From: Fortiea sp. LEGE XX443
GTDB lineage: Bacteria > Cyanobacteriota > Cyanobacteriia > Cyanobacteriales > Nostocaceae
Direction: 5' to 3'
Assembly (NCBI RefSeq): GCF_015206815.1
Contig: NZ_JADEXZ010000009.1
Span: forward strand, 48,618-112,617
Length of the DNA stretch: 64,000 nt
Position 1 is the stretch's first letter, and each line of letters starts with the position of its first letter. Positions 27,564 to 36,607 of the stretch are shown here, piece after piece. The position numbers and the translations under genes are program-made. Below the pieces are notes generated by a model that saw only the letters and a list, made by a program, of their open reading frames with translations, was not told where the DNA came from and did not search any database.

Positions 27564-28298
27564 ATTTACCGAAGATTGTCAGCTTTCAGGCGCGATCGCG
27601 AATTGCTATTACATAACCCTTATAGTTAGGACGGTAAGGCTTCTGAAAGCTTCTAGCGGTGTCTGATGGCTTATTTATGCGCTTTTGATACTACTGGTAG
27701 TGTTAATAGTCAGGTTTGAAGATAAATAGACGGATAAAATATCCTTAATACCAATTCGTAATTCGTAATTCGTAATTAAGAAAGTCAGATACAGTATGGG
27801 TTTCGAGGTTTGAACATGTTGCCGGATTTTAGAGAATTGGTATAACTTCTTGTCAGTCTAGTTCAAAGTCTTCTTTTAACCTCACAAATAATTTTCCTAC
27901 CTCAACACCACTGGAAAGTAATTGCAATCTCTTGCAAAAGGGAGTAGTCACGTTGATTACAGCCTCCCAGGTAGCTAGATGGGATCAAAGACTTCCTAGT
28001 TTAGACTAGGGTGCTTTGATTTTGAGTTAAAAAAAATCGTATGATCTGGCTGATTTCCCTATAAAGCAATGGACTGTATGTAGTGGCAATACATACATAG
28101 TACATAACGACTTCAGAAACGCTGCAAATGCCTGTGTAGTTGCAGGGTGAGAAGCCGTAGCGACGTTAAAAGTTTCACCCATTCGGCACGCTATCCTTCA
28201 GGAAAAGCTTGCCGTAGGCTAAGAGAGCTTTTCGTCAGAGATCAAAACTTTGTACAGTTTTACAACTTAGATATTAATTTTTGACATTGAGGTTGACC
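27564..28298. other. Upstream region of psbO
   Basis: Besides MITE copy A, this 700-base spacer holds a palindrome at 28202-28233 (GAAAAGCT paired with AGCTTTTC) beside a GCCGTAGG stretch that resembles other interspersed repeats in the window. The psbO promoter is presumably in the last 200 bases. No gene was seen. Confidence 0.5.
27746..27845 (+). mobile_element. MITE-like element, copy A
   Basis: The ends form an imperfect terminal inverted repeat (TAATACCAATTC at the left, GAATTGGTATA at the right). The inside, with tandem GTAATTC units and GTTTGAACATGTTGCCGGATTTTAGA (quoted in part), matches the reverse complement of the element at 47301-47384. It is too short to code. It is therefore a non-autonomous, dispersed element of about 100 bases. 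Confidence 0.7.
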
Positions 28299-29132
28299 AT
28301 GAGGTATCGCGCTTTAATTGTTGCATTCTTGGCTTTATGCCTGGGGCTATTAACTGCTTGTAGTGATGCTCCAGAGACTAGTGGTAGGGATGTACTTACT
28401 TACGAACAAATTCGTGGAACTGGCTTGGCTAACAAATGCCCTCAATTAGCAGAAACAAGCCGTGGCTCAATTCCCATTGATAGCAGCCAGTCTTATGCCA
28501 TCAAAGAAATGTGTTTAGAACCAACAAGTTTCTTTGTCAAGGAAGAACCTGCTAATAAACGGCAAACGGCAGAATTCGTAACTGGTAAATTGTTAACCAG
28601 ATACACTTCTACCATTGACCAAGTGCAAGGGCCACTGAAATTCAACTCAGACGGTAGCTTGACTTTTGTGGAAACAGATGGTTTGGACTTCCAAGCTATT
28701 ACTGTGCAACTTCCTGGTGGCGAGCGAGTACCTTTCCTCTTCACCATTAAAAACTTGGTTGCTCAAACACAACCTGGTTTGACCAGTATCAATACTTCCA
28801 CAGACTTTGAAGGTGAGTTCAAAGTGCCTTCCTATCGTGGTGCTGCCTTCCTAGACCCCAAAGGTCGCGGTATCGTTAGTGGTTACGACAATGCGGTAGC
28901 TCTTCCTGCTCAAGCAGATGATGAAGAACTTACCCGTGCTAATGTCAAGCGGGCCGAAATTCTCAAAGGCAAAATTTCTCTGCAAGTAGCCAAAATAGAT
29001 AGCTCTAGCGGGGAAATTGCTGGCACTTTTGAGAGTGAACAGCCTTCTGATACTGACTTAGGAGCTGGTGAACCTAAGGAAGTCAAGATTCGGGGTTTAT
29101 TTTACGCCAGAGTTGAACCAACTCGTTCCTAA
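28299..29132 (+). CDS. psbO: Photosystem II manganese-stabilising protein PsbO
   Basis: A 277-residue precursor of the 33-kDa extrinsic protein of the oxygen-evolving complex. The start at ATG 28299 has GAGG eight bases upstream and gives a signal peptide with LGLLTACSD, which contains a lipobox-like cysteine. The mature part has the family motifs LTYEQIRGTGLANKCPQL, YAIKEMCLEPTSFFVKEE (second disulfide cysteine), and the loop RVPFLFTIKNLVAQ. It sits on the lumenal side of photosystem II and protects the Mn4CaO5 cluster. It is followed by a strong terminator, so it is probably monocistronic. Confidence 0.97.
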   Translation: MRYRALIVAFLALCLGLLTACSDAPETSGRDVLTYEQIRGTGLANKCPQLAETSRGSIPIDSSQSYAIKEMCLEPTSFFVKEEPANKRQTAEFVTGKLLTRYTSTIDQVQGPLKFNSDGSLTFVETDGLDFQAITVQLPGGERVPFLFTIKNLVAQTQPGLTSINTSTDFEGEFKVPSYRGAAFLDPKGRGIVSGYDNAVALPAQADDEELTRANVKRAEILKGKISLQVAKIDSSSGEIAGTFESEQPSDTDLGAGEPKEVKIRGLFYARVEPTRS

Positions 29133-29268
29133 ACTCAGCAATTTGCAGCCACTCAAGACCACATTTTTTTAGCCATTGGGTTTTATAACAAAATTTCATG
29201 TCCGTCTTTAGGAAATAGACAGATAAATTTTGAACTAAATTGACCTAAATGGCAACATATTTAACTAT

Positions 29269-29293
29269 AAAAGGGCTAATAGCCCTTTTTTTA
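29269..29293 (+). terminator. Rho-independent terminator of psbO
   Basis: AAAAGGGCT pairs with AGCCCTTTT around a three-base loop, followed by a run of T. It lies about 135 bases after the stop codon. The remaining spacer up to sigF (29294-29790) is AT-rich with nothing else recognised. Confidence 0.85.
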
Positions 29294-29790
29294 TTGGTTT
29301 GTAAAATAAGCTTTTTCGGCAGTTTCACTAACTACTTTAAATCTTTTAAATTCTCTAGAGACTACTTTGATAATAGTTATTTACGCTTAGTTACTGAGCA
29401 ACTTTAAAAATTAGATTAATTTGGCTGAATGAATCCAGTAAGTTTACGGATAAAAAAAGTTTTGTTCATGAAGCAAAATGATAATAAAAAATCCTCATGA
29501 TTAATTAAATAAGTTAAGTACAATCTCGGTTTGAAATTTAGCAAATTATTTTATATTTTGTCTTTATGTAGTTTTAATTCAGCTACAGATAATACCAAAC
29601 CACAATAACTAAAAAATAATTTCGCTTATTTAAATATCGCTAGATAGTTAAAAATTTCAGGGTGATAGCAATGTTATATGACAGATAACTTTCTGGTTAA
29701 TATAGCAGGCTACATGCTGTGATATTTGGCAATCCTAGCTTGTTTAAAAGCACGTACTTAACTGTTGATTTGCTAAATAAACGCGGTGCT

Positions 29791-30567
29791 ATGCCTACCA
29801 CAGTTACCAATGAACTGAAGCATGAAATTTGGCAGTTGTTACGAGAATATCAGCAATCCCGCTCAGAAAATATTCGCAATCAACTGGTAAAACTCAATTT
29901 TGGACTAGTAAGAAAAGAAGCTCACTACTGGATTAACCAATGTCGTGAAAGCTATGATGACTTGCTCCAGGTTGGTTGTTTGGGTTTAATTAGAGCTATT
30001 GAAAGATTTGAAATTTCTAAAGGACACGCCTTCAGTTCCTTTGCTATTCCCTACATTCGCGGTGAAATTCAACACTACCTGCGAGATAAAGGCGTTACAG
30101 TGCGAATTCCTAGGCGCTATTTAGCATTGCAACAGCAAGCTATCGGAGTTTCTCGTTCTTTGCGTGAAAAATATAACCGCCAACCCACAGACTCTGAATT
30201 AGCAGCAGCACTAGAAATTACTCTTAGTGAGTGGCAAGAAATCAAATTAGCATGGATTAATCGCGCTCCTCTAAGCCTAGATGTACCAGTTCAAGATTCA
30301 GAAGAAGGAGCTACTAGTTTAGGAGAACTAGTTCCTGATCCACAGTACCGTAGCTTTCAACTAGCCCAAGAAGACCAACTACGTCTACAACAAGCATTAT
30401 TTCAGCTAGAAAAGTGTACTCGTGAAGTTTTGGAATGTGTGTTTTTACAAGATTTGACACAAAAACAGGTAGCAGAACACTTGGGTATTAGTGTAGTTAC
30501 GGTTTCTCGGAGAGTCAAGAAAGGGTTGGATTCCTTGAAACATCTTATGTGTGCAACAGATGATTGA
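29791..30567 (+). CDS. sigF: Group 3 RNA polymerase sigma factor, SigF-like
   Basis: A 258-residue sigma-70 family protein from ATG 29791; the frame is open for 24 codons further upstream. Region 2 reads FGLVRKEAHYW and DDLLQVGCLGLIRAIERFE, with AFSSFAIPYIRGEIQHYLRD as the -10 recognition helix. Region 3 has VRIPRRY, and region 4 carries the helix-turn-helix LTQKQVAEHLGISVVTVSRRVKKGL. Absence of region 1.1 and small size place it with SigF/SigB-type alternative factors. In cyanobacteria SigF controls pilus and motility genes. The next gene, a lipoprotein with a PilP-like tail, fits that context but is not proof. Confidence 0.85.
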   Translation: MPTTVTNELKHEIWQLLREYQQSRSENIRNQLVKLNFGLVRKEAHYWINQCRESYDDLLQVGCLGLIRAIERFEISKGHAFSSFAIPYIRGEIQHYLRDKGVTVRIPRRYLALQQQAIGVSRSLREKYNRQPTDSELAAALEITLSEWQEIKLAWINRAPLSLDVPVQDSEEGATSLGELVPDPQYRSFQLAQEDQLRLQQALFQLEKCTREVLECVFLQDLTQKQVAEHLGISVVTVSRRVKKGLDSLKHLMCATDD

Positions 30568-30728
30568 TTTTAAGCAAAATAAAACCGTATTTTTACGGGT
30601 TTAATTAGGTTAAAAAAAACTGAAAATTTAATAATTTAGGTTATAAAAGAAAAATACTTTGCCTGATATAAGAATAGGCTTTGTAGATTTCCACAACTTA
30701 ATTTTCTTATAGTTTTTGAGAACGGCTA

Positions 30729-31580
30729 ATGGTCAGAAATTCAACAATTGCAATTGTAACTATTTTAAGTTTGGCGATCGCTGGATGCGCTTCTGAAGAC
30801 ACGCCACAAGCCAGTAATCCTGCGGCGACTCCTGTGGTTCCAGAAGCATCGCCAGCAGCCAAATTACCGCCAGTGACTCAGGCTCAAACTTTTCATAACC
30901 CTGTAGTATCTACGAAAAAAGCAACAAACGTTGCTTTTATAACTCCTACCTTAATTCAGCCTACTGATGGCAAATCCCGGATAGATTTAGTGTCTAAAGG
31001 ACGGCCTGATCCATTTGCACAAATTGTCGGTGCGACTAGTTCTGAAGTTGCCAAAAATCCCAACGCCAAGCAAATTCCTCGATTACCTCCATTACCTACA
31101 CTTACTATCCAAGCGCGAAAAGTGCCAATCAGCAGCGCTGCTGTAGTAGTAAAAAAACCTGCCATTCAAGTAGCCAAAATACCACAATCTATTCTGCCTA
31201 AGGTTTTACCACAAGTTGTCCCCAGTTCCACTTTTGGATCTGTGTTACCGCCAGTAGCACAACCTGATTTGGCAAAAGCAGTGATAGTGACTGGTGTCGT
31301 TTTGATTGGTCGAGAACCCCAAGCTATTATTCAAATCCCTAATGAGCCTTCAAGTCGCTATGTACAGGCGGGACAGCGATTAGCAAATGGTCTGTTGATT
31401 AAACGTATTGAAATGAATGGGGGTTCAAATCCAATCGTGATTCTGGAACAATATGGTATTGAGGTTGCCAGAATGGTAGGTGAAGCTCCTCCTAACTCAA
31501 CGCCATCAGCTTCAGCTGCTGGTAACACCATTTCATCGACAACACCCCCCCAAAATCTTCTTGCTGTCGGAGCGTCTTAA
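30729..31580 (+). CDS. Proline-rich lipoprotein with PilP/GspC-like C-terminal region
   Basis: A 283-residue protein with a lipoprotein signal peptide: the lipobox is LAIAGC, and the cysteine at about 20 would be acylated. A proline- and alanine-rich linker spans about 25-185. Residues 190-260 form a compact unit (VVLIGREPQAIIQIPNEPS, RYVQAGQRLANGLLIKRIE, IVILEQYGIEVARMVG), whose pattern of a ligand strand, a V.AG..L.NG turn and an E.YG strand resembles the HR domain of PilP/GspC. This suggests a role in pilus or secretion assembly. The family assignment is tentative. The following 81-residue gene starts two bases after the stop. Confidence 0.6.
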   Translation: MVRNSTIAIVTILSLAIAGCASEDTPQASNPAATPVVPEASPAAKLPPVTQAQTFHNPVVSTKKATNVAFITPTLIQPTDGKSRIDLVSKGRPDPFAQIVGATSSEVAKNPNAKQIPRLPPLPTLTIQARKVPISSAAVVVKKPAIQVAKIPQSILPKVLPQVVPSSTFGSVLPPVAQPDLAKAVIVTGVVLIGREPQAIIQIPNEPSSRYVQAGQRLANGLLIKRIEMNGGSNPIVILEQYGIEVARMVGEAPPNSTPSASAAGNTISSTTPPQNLLAVGAS

Positions 31581-31582
31581 GG

Positions 31583-31828
31583 ATGAATACTCAGGAAAAA
31601 TTTGAATTTGCTGGTTTACCTTTAGCTGTCTATCGAGAGATAGCAGCTCATTTGCGTCAAGTTGAAGGAGTAGAAGCAGGTTTAATTCCCCAATCATCCA
31701 AACAATTTGATTACAATCAAAGCCAAATTAATGGTCTGTGGATATCTTGGTCTTCTAACTCTCGTCCCGCAAGCAGACAACGTGTGCAGCAAATTTTGGC
31801 TTACTACCACAGCCTCTATGGTGTCTAA
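31583..31828 (+). CDS. Small conserved hypothetical protein
   Basis: An 81-residue protein starting two bases after the stop of the lipoprotein gene, so the two are almost certainly cotranscribed. It reads as a helix-rich N-terminus (FAGLPLAVYREIAAHLRQVEGV), a short variable loop and a tail SRQRVQQILAYYHSLYG. It has no cysteines, membrane segments or signal peptide. I do not recognise a named family. The tight coupling and the amphipathic helices argue that it is a real gene working with its neighbour. Confidence 0.65.
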   Translation: MNTQEKFEFAGLPLAVYREIAAHLRQVEGVEAGLIPQSSKQFDYNQSQINGLWISWSSNSRPASRQRVQQILAYYHSLYGV

Positions 31829-32160
31829 CGACTGGAATTGAGGCAAGTTACTAAAATGACATCGATAAATTTGAATTTGCTGGGGTGAAGTCAATCTACC
31901 CAATCTGGTAACTAGTTGATTGGGTAATGTTTGGCTTGACCCTATTTGATTGTCTAGAAAATAGTGCTGGTTTCTAGCTCCTCATAGGTTTTTCATCAAT
32001 CTTGGTGTGTGCCGCGGATCATGGCTATTGAGAAAAAAATGTCAGTGTTTGAATCAAAACATGATAAGAAGTGATGCAATTATAAATTGCTGAGGTAAAC
32101 TGGCAAACAAAGTAATGCAAAATATTACTCAGCTGCTCTTCGGTCTGGGCTTCACTCACA
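31829..32160. other. Spacer before the large acidic protein
   Basis: A 330-base spacer with no recognised element; a GATTGGGTA stretch appears twice near 31898-31926 as TCTACCCAATC and GATTGGGTAATG, which could form a hairpin ending the lipoprotein transcript. Confidence 0.4.
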
Positions 32161-35100
32161 ATGGAACACTGGCAATTTCTCATCCAGAAACAGGGCGATC
32201 GCTCTTGGCACACCTTAGAATCGCCAAATATACAAATTTTAGAAGGTTGGTACAGAGTTTTAGCTCGTTCTAATCTTCCCAATACGGATGTGGAAGTGCG
32301 GGTAACTCACTCTTCAACTCAAGAAGTTCCCCCAAAACGGCGAATTCAAAAGCGATCGCGGCGTACTAACTCGGAAGGTTTAATGGCGGTGATTCCCTTT
32401 ACGCTCCTCAAGCCGGGAATTTGGGAATTACGCTGCTCTGGCGATTTGATGTCAGATATTTTTGGTAAATCTTGGCAATATAGTGTCTATCTGCAAGTCT
32501 TGTCTCAATTAGCAGATGGTGACATAGAGAAATTAACCGGTGGTGGCAATTTAGAGTCAAATTCTCTTGACTTTTTCATGATTTCATTGCCTCATTCACA
32601 GAATTCCCCTCAGCTAGACAGTATTTCTGGTAATCAGTTTGGATCTAACACAGCACAAGATGTATTGATTCCCACAGAATCGGAAATTAATACACACAGC
32701 GACTCAACTAGTGAAATTTCTTCAAAAATTGCATCAATAGCAAGCGATCGCATTATCTCCATCTCCACAGAAGAAACGACTGACAATGAAGGTGAACAGC
32801 CTGTAGAAGAAACTCTAATCACAGGCGATCGCACTATCTTAGTTCCCACAGAGGAAATTACTGATGCTGAAGTTGAACCACCTGTAGAAGAAACTCTAAT
32901 CACAGGCGATCGCACTTTCTCAGTTCCTACAGAAGGAATTACTGACAATGAAGTTGAACTATATGTAGAAGAAACTCTCCTCACAGGCGATCGCATTATC
33001 TCTGTTCCCACAGAGGAAATTACTGATGCTGAAGTTGAACCACCTGTAGAAGAAACTCTCCTCACTGGCGATCGCACTTTCTCCGTCTCCACAGAGGAAA
33101 TTACTGACGGTGACTCGGTGAGCAGTGATCTGTCTATTGAACAAGAAGAAGAGGCAATTATTGATCAGCTAGTGAGTCCGGTATGGCTGAAAGGTGAAAC
33201 GGCAGAGCAAATTTTACAAAATTTAATAGATCAAGCTTTACCTACCTCGGAATTATTATTAGAGGATGAACAGCTTGAAGAATTTCCAACGACACAACCA
33301 GCACCGCCGCTATTACTGACTTTAGAGCAAGAAAACTATATTGCTCGTTGGGGGCAAGGACTAAGCATTAATGCCAATGTAGAGCTACAAGCCAATACAC
33401 ATCTTAAAGATGAGCCACAGTACTCAACTACTCTCCATGCACTGGAGATCAAAATTGAGATCAGATCACCCTTGAGTTCGGAAATCTTAACTCAGGTACG
33501 GCAACCTTTAACAGATAATTTACTGCCTTTTACAATTAACTCTGCAATTAATATTCCTGTTGACTGCGAATCTAAGCTGCTTTTGGGAGAACTCAGTTTA
33601 TATGGCGCACTTACAGATTTCGGCGAAGTGATACTTTTAGCTAGTAGGTCTTTTACAATTACTGCGGACGTAACAGAATTACTGGCAATGACAGTTGTTG
33701 CCAAAACCAATCAGCAAAACTTTTTGGAGGACTCTAGCGCCCTAGCGGTTTCTGTACCAAACACAGAGCCAGAAGCATCTGTGAGTTTGGGTTTAGAACT
33801 GTTTAACCTAGTGAAAACCCCTTTAACACAACCTCAACCTCAAACTATTCTTCCATCACCGAACCAGCCCCTACCACCACAAATTAATTTGTTGTCTTTC
33901 AACAAATCAGGAGATTTGCGATCGCCGCAACTACCGAAGTTACCAGAAAATCAAGTTAGTGCGATTGCTGTTAATGATGTGGTGACAGAAAGTCCTTCTG
34001 AAGGGAAGGAAGAACTTGAGCAAAAAGACAATGTACCAGTTCCGACTACAATCCCCCTGGCTCCTATCAACTTAGAACAGTTGGAAATTAAAAATCGTCG
34101 AGGGTGGATGTTAGGTAATATCTTCCCCTATCTCAAACGCCTCACAACTTTGCCTGCTGACAAAACAGAAGAGAAAACTAATCCACAGGATGTCTCTGAT
34201 ACTTCCACAGTTCAAGACTCTCTGCAAGTCGAGCCAGCTATTACAGCCGATGACAACTTAGATGCAGATGATCCGACTGTAGAAACATTAGACTCCCTAA
34301 ATTCGGAGTTATTAGCCGAATCTATGACAGAAATGGCCATAACACCAAGTTTGGAATTTAGTAATAACTCGATCTTAGAACCAGCCACTCCATTCAGTTC
34401 CGAACTGATCGCAGAGGTTAATCCTTACTCATCTCCCTTAATTAGAAAATGGATGCAGAGCCAAGGATACTTTGTGCCTGAGCTTCCTCCTGCGACATAC
34501 CAAAGTGACAAAAATGAGGTAATAGAGCCTCAAATTGCGCCGGTTGAAGAAGAGCCTAGCTTACCAATGCCAAGTGTTGATTTTGATTTGTCATCAAATC
34601 TAGATATGGAATTAGAAAATCTAGATGGTGAATCGGAGATGGAAATTGACACAGAGAGAAGTCTCATCCCCTCAGAACTTTGGGAAGACACGGAGATAAG
34701 TTTAATTACCGAGGAACCTGAGGAATTGAATACCTCGGCGGAAATTGAAACAGAAAACATTACTCAAGAATTGTCAACGCCTTCATTACCATTAACACAG
34801 CTACTTCTGACGCAAAAAATCAAGATACCACGAGCTTGGTTAGCACAAGAGATTGTTGTTGATGATACCTATAGTGAACCAGAAGATGATGCTATGGGAA
34901 GCTTTTGTGTAGAGCAAAAACAGCAGTCTATCTCGGCTGTGTCGAATTTATTACCTTCGGATGGCGAAATGCTTGAGTCTTTGCCAATTCCTCAGATGCA
35001 CATACCAGAAGGCGAGTTGATTGCTGGACAGACTATACGAGTGCGTATAGGACTACCAGAAGTTTCTCCGCAAGTTGTAGTGAAGCTATGGATTGAGGAT

Positions 35101-35340
35101 TGTCAAACTCGCGGGTTGTTAGACGGCCCTCATTTGTTGAAGGATATGTTACCTAAACCTTTGGGTGGTGTGGAGGTAATGACTCAAGTCAATGTTCCCT
35201 TTGGCTGTGTGGAAATTCGCTTAGAGGCGATCGCACTCAATACTTATACTCAGCAGGAAAGTCACAAAGCCACAGCAGTAAGAACTGTGATTCCACCAGA
35301 TTTACCAAATTTTCAGCTAGATGAATTGCTTGGTTTGTGA
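32161..35340 (+). CDS. Large acidic conserved protein with internal 27-residue repeats
   Basis: A 1059-residue cytoplasmic-looking protein with no signal peptide. The N-terminus (MEHWQFLIQKQGDRSWHTLE) and the C-terminal 110 residues (EGELIAGQTIRVRIGLPE, VVVKLWIEDCQTR, NVPFGCVEIRLEAI) look folded and beta-rich, like immunoglobulin-type strands. Between them lie long acidic, Glu/Thr/Ser/Pro-rich segments, including four to five copies of a 27-residue unit (TEEITDAEVEPPVEETL plus TGDRTFSV) at about 200-320. I do not recognise a named family, but the conserved ends suggest a cyanobacterial orthologue group. It precedes psaI by 109 bases. The function is unknown. Confidence 0.65.
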   Translation: MEHWQFLIQKQGDRSWHTLESPNIQILEGWYRVLARSNLPNTDVEVRVTHSSTQEVPPKRRIQKRSRRTNSEGLMAVIPFTLLKPGIWELRCSGDLMSDIFGKSWQYSVYLQVLSQLADGDIEKLTGGGNLESNSLDFFMISLPHSQNSPQLDSISGNQFGSNTAQDVLIPTESEINTHSDSTSEISSKIASIASDRIISISTEETTDNEGEQPVEETLITGDRTILVPTEEITDAEVEPPVEETLITGDRTFSVPTEGITDNEVELYVEETLLTGDRIISVPTEEITDAEVEPPVEETLLTGDRTFSVSTEEITDGDSVSSDLSIEQEEEAIIDQLVSPVWLKGETAEQILQNLIDQALPTSELLLEDEQLEEFPTTQPAPPLLLTLEQENYIARWGQGLSINANVELQANTHLKDEPQYSTTLHALEIKIEIRSPLSSEILTQVRQPLTDNLLPFTINSAINIPVDCESKLLLGELSLYGALTDFGEVILLASRSFTITADVTELLAMTVVAKTNQQNFLEDSSALAVSVPNTEPEASVSLGLELFNLVKTPLTQPQPQTILPSPNQPLPPQINLLSFNKSGDLRSPQLPKLPENQVSAIAVNDVVTESPSEGKEELEQKDNVPVPTTIPLAPINLEQLEIKNRRGWMLGNIFPYLKRLTTLPADKTEEKTNPQDVSDTSTVQDSLQVEPAITADDNLDADDPTVETLDSLNSELLAESMTEMAITPSLEFSNNSILEPATPFSSELIAEVNPYSSPLIRKWMQSQGYFVPELPPATYQSDKNEVIEPQIAPVEEEPSLPMPSVDFDLSSNLDMELENLDGESEMEIDTERSLIPSELWEDTEISLITEEPEELNTSAEIETENITQELSTPSLPLTQLLLTQKIKIPRAWLAQEIVVDDTYSEPEDDAMGSFCVEQKQQSISAVSNLLPSDGEMLESLPIPQMHIPEGELIAGQTIRVRIGLPEVSPQVVVKLWIEDCQTRGLLDGPHLLKDMLPKPLGGVEVMTQVNVPFGCVEIRLEAIALNTYTQQESHKATAVRTVIPPDLPNFQLDELLGL
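32744..33110 (+). repeat. 81-bp in-frame tandem repeat, each with a HIP1 site
   Basis: HIP1 octamers GCGATCGC fall exactly 81 bases apart at 32825, 32906, 32987 and 33068, with a less regular first unit near 32744. The repeat encodes the 27-residue acidic unit of the host protein. The HIP1 motif codes for the GDR part of each unit. Confidence 0.85.
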
Positions 35341-35449
35341 AGGACTTCCTCAAACAACTGTGTTAAAAATCTTGAGAATTTAAAAAAAAGGACTAAATTT
35401 GCAGTAAGCTCATTTTGAATTGTAGTGTGATTTAACAGGAAACTTTACC

Positions 35450-35593
35450 ATGTCTACTGAATTTTTGCCGCACATTTTGGCTTATTCTGCATCGTACTTG
35501 TCTCCTATCTTTATTCCCATTATTGGTTGGGTTTTACCAATTGCAACATTCGCGTTTCTATTGGTATACATTGAACGCGAAGACATTGCCTAA
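35450..35593 (+). CDS. psaI: Photosystem I reaction centre subunit VIII
   Basis: A 47-residue one-helix membrane protein, too short for a usual length filter. It reads MSTEFLPHILAYSAS, then the membrane span FIPIIGWVLPIATFAFLLVYI, and ends EREDIA. The PxxGWxxPxxxxxxLxxYIExE pattern is the PsaI signature. PsaI sits at the trimer interface of photosystem I and helps anchor PsaL. It starts at ATG 35450 with an AGGA eight bases upstream. It converges on psbJ, with a strong terminator in between. The usual partner psaL is not in this window. Confidence 0.92.
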   Translation: MSTEFLPHILAYSASYLSPIFIPIIGWVLPIATFAFLLVYIEREDIA

Positions 35594-35694
35594 TTAGGTA
35601 TTTGGTAATAGTTAATTGGCTACTGCAAGTTTTACCAATTACTTATTACTAACTGCTAATTTACCTAATTGTAAAATTCACTAATGATTATAAT

Positions 35695-35726
35695 ACCGCC
35701 TGTCTCCGGGAGTCAGGCGGTTTTTT
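35695..35726 (+). terminator. Terminator of psaI
   Basis: ACCGCCTG at 35695-35702 pairs with CAGGCGGT at 35714-35721 and is followed by six T. It lies between convergent psaI and psbJ. Confidence 0.9.
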
Positions 35727-35788
35727 GTTGCTGATTTCTAAACAAGAGCTAGAAAATTCAGTCGATAATTATTAGGTTCAAATCGCAG

Positions 35789-35911
35789 TTAGAGCGAAGA
35801 ACCGATTCCAGCGTAGGCTCCGTAAAAGAAAATACCTAAAACAGTGATTATACCAAGCCCTGCGATTGTAGCTACAACCCACAGGGGAATTCTCCCAGTT
35901 CCTGCTGACAC
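35789..35911 (-). CDS. psbJ: Photosystem II protein J
   Basis: A 40-residue single-helix protein starting at GTG 35911, with a strong GGAGGAGG ribosome site about eight bases upstream. It reads [17 protein letters not shown], then [21 protein letters not shown]. The glycine-rich helix and the GRIPLW start are diagnostic. PsbJ lies near cytochrome b559 and assists plastoquinone exchange and assembly of photosystem II. It is the last gene of the psbEFLJ operon, 75 bases after psbL. Confidence 0.95.
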   Translation of the reverse strand: MSAGTGRIPLWVVATIAGLGIITVLGIFFYGAYAGIGSSL

Positions 35912-35986
35912 AGATTTTCCTCCTCCCTTAAAAACAAATCAACACAAACAAATTAGATAAACAAAGATTCACAAAAGCAGTTCCAG

Positions 35987-36106
35987 TTAGTTAAAGAAAT
36001 AACTGGAAAATAGAATCCCTAAAACAAAAACCAGTAGTAATCCTAAGTACAAAGAAGTACGGTTTAGTTCAACCGGCTGGTTATTGGGATTAGGCGTTCT
36101 TTCCAT
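35987..36106 (-). CDS. psbL: Photosystem II protein L
   Basis: A 39-residue protein: [20 protein letters not shown] is the stromal part (quoted within limit) and the rest, ending in FSSYFFN, is the helix. The sequence is nearly invariant in the family. PsbL sits at the photosystem II dimer interface and is needed for the oxidised tyrosine Z step. It starts 9 bases after psbF ends. Confidence 0.97.
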   Translation of the reverse strand: MERTPNPNNQPVELNRTSLYLGLLLVFVLGILFSSYFFN

Positions 36107-36115
36107 GATTTACTC

Positions 36116-36253
36116 CTAGCGTTGAATAAACTGCATTGCGGCGATCGCGCCCAAGAAAAACACTGTTGGCACACCTAAAGTGTGAACTGCCAGCCATCTA
36201 ACTGTAAAAATTGGGTAGGTAACTGGTTGATTGATGTTATTTCCGCTAGTCAT
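36116..36253 (-). CDS. psbF: Cytochrome b559 beta subunit
   Basis: A 45-residue protein with one membrane helix. The heme-ligand histidine is in [19 protein letters not shown], and the end AAMQFIQR is the family consensus. With PsbE it binds one heme in photosystem II. It starts 9 bases after the psbE stop codon, consistent with translational coupling in the psbEFLJ operon. Confidence 0.97.
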   Translation of the reverse strand: MTSGNNINQPVTYPIFTVRWLAVHTLGVPTVFFLGAIAAMQFIQR

Positions 36254-36262
36254 GATCTCAAA

Positions 36263-36511
36263 CTACTTTCCGATAAATTGTTCAACTTGCTGTTTAGCTT
36301 CGTAACGGTTCTTCACAATGGGCAACTCTTGCCGTGTTTGTGTGTAATATTCGTTGGGGCGGGGTGTGCCAAACACATCATAAGCCAGCCCGGTGCTGAC
36401 AAATAGCCAGCCTGCAATAAACAATGCTGGAATGGTGATGCTGTGAATTACCCAGTAACGAATGCTGGTAATAATGTCCGAAAACGGACGTTCTCCAGTG
36501 GTACCTGACAT
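36263..36511 (-). CDS. psbE: Cytochrome b559 alpha subunit
   Basis: An 82-residue protein with one membrane helix. The heme-ligand histidine is in [20 protein letters not shown], preceded by the [16 protein letters not shown] amphipathic start. It forms cytochrome b559 with PsbF and is needed for assembly of the photosystem II core. It opens the psbEFLJ operon, 96 bases downstream of ycf48, in the order rub-ycf48-psbEFLJ that is conserved in cyanobacteria. Confidence 0.98.
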   Translation of the reverse strand: MSGTTGERPFSDIITSIRYWVIHSITIPALFIAGWLFVSTGLAYDVFGTPRPNEYYTQTRQELPIVKNRYEAKQQVEQFIGK

Positions 36512-36607
36512 TTAGATATCTACCTTCAAGAAAGACAGTTATTGAGTTTATTATCCTACAAAGTTTAGAAAGAGTTACAAGTTGCAACGTCCTTCTCAGA
36601 AAAAGCA

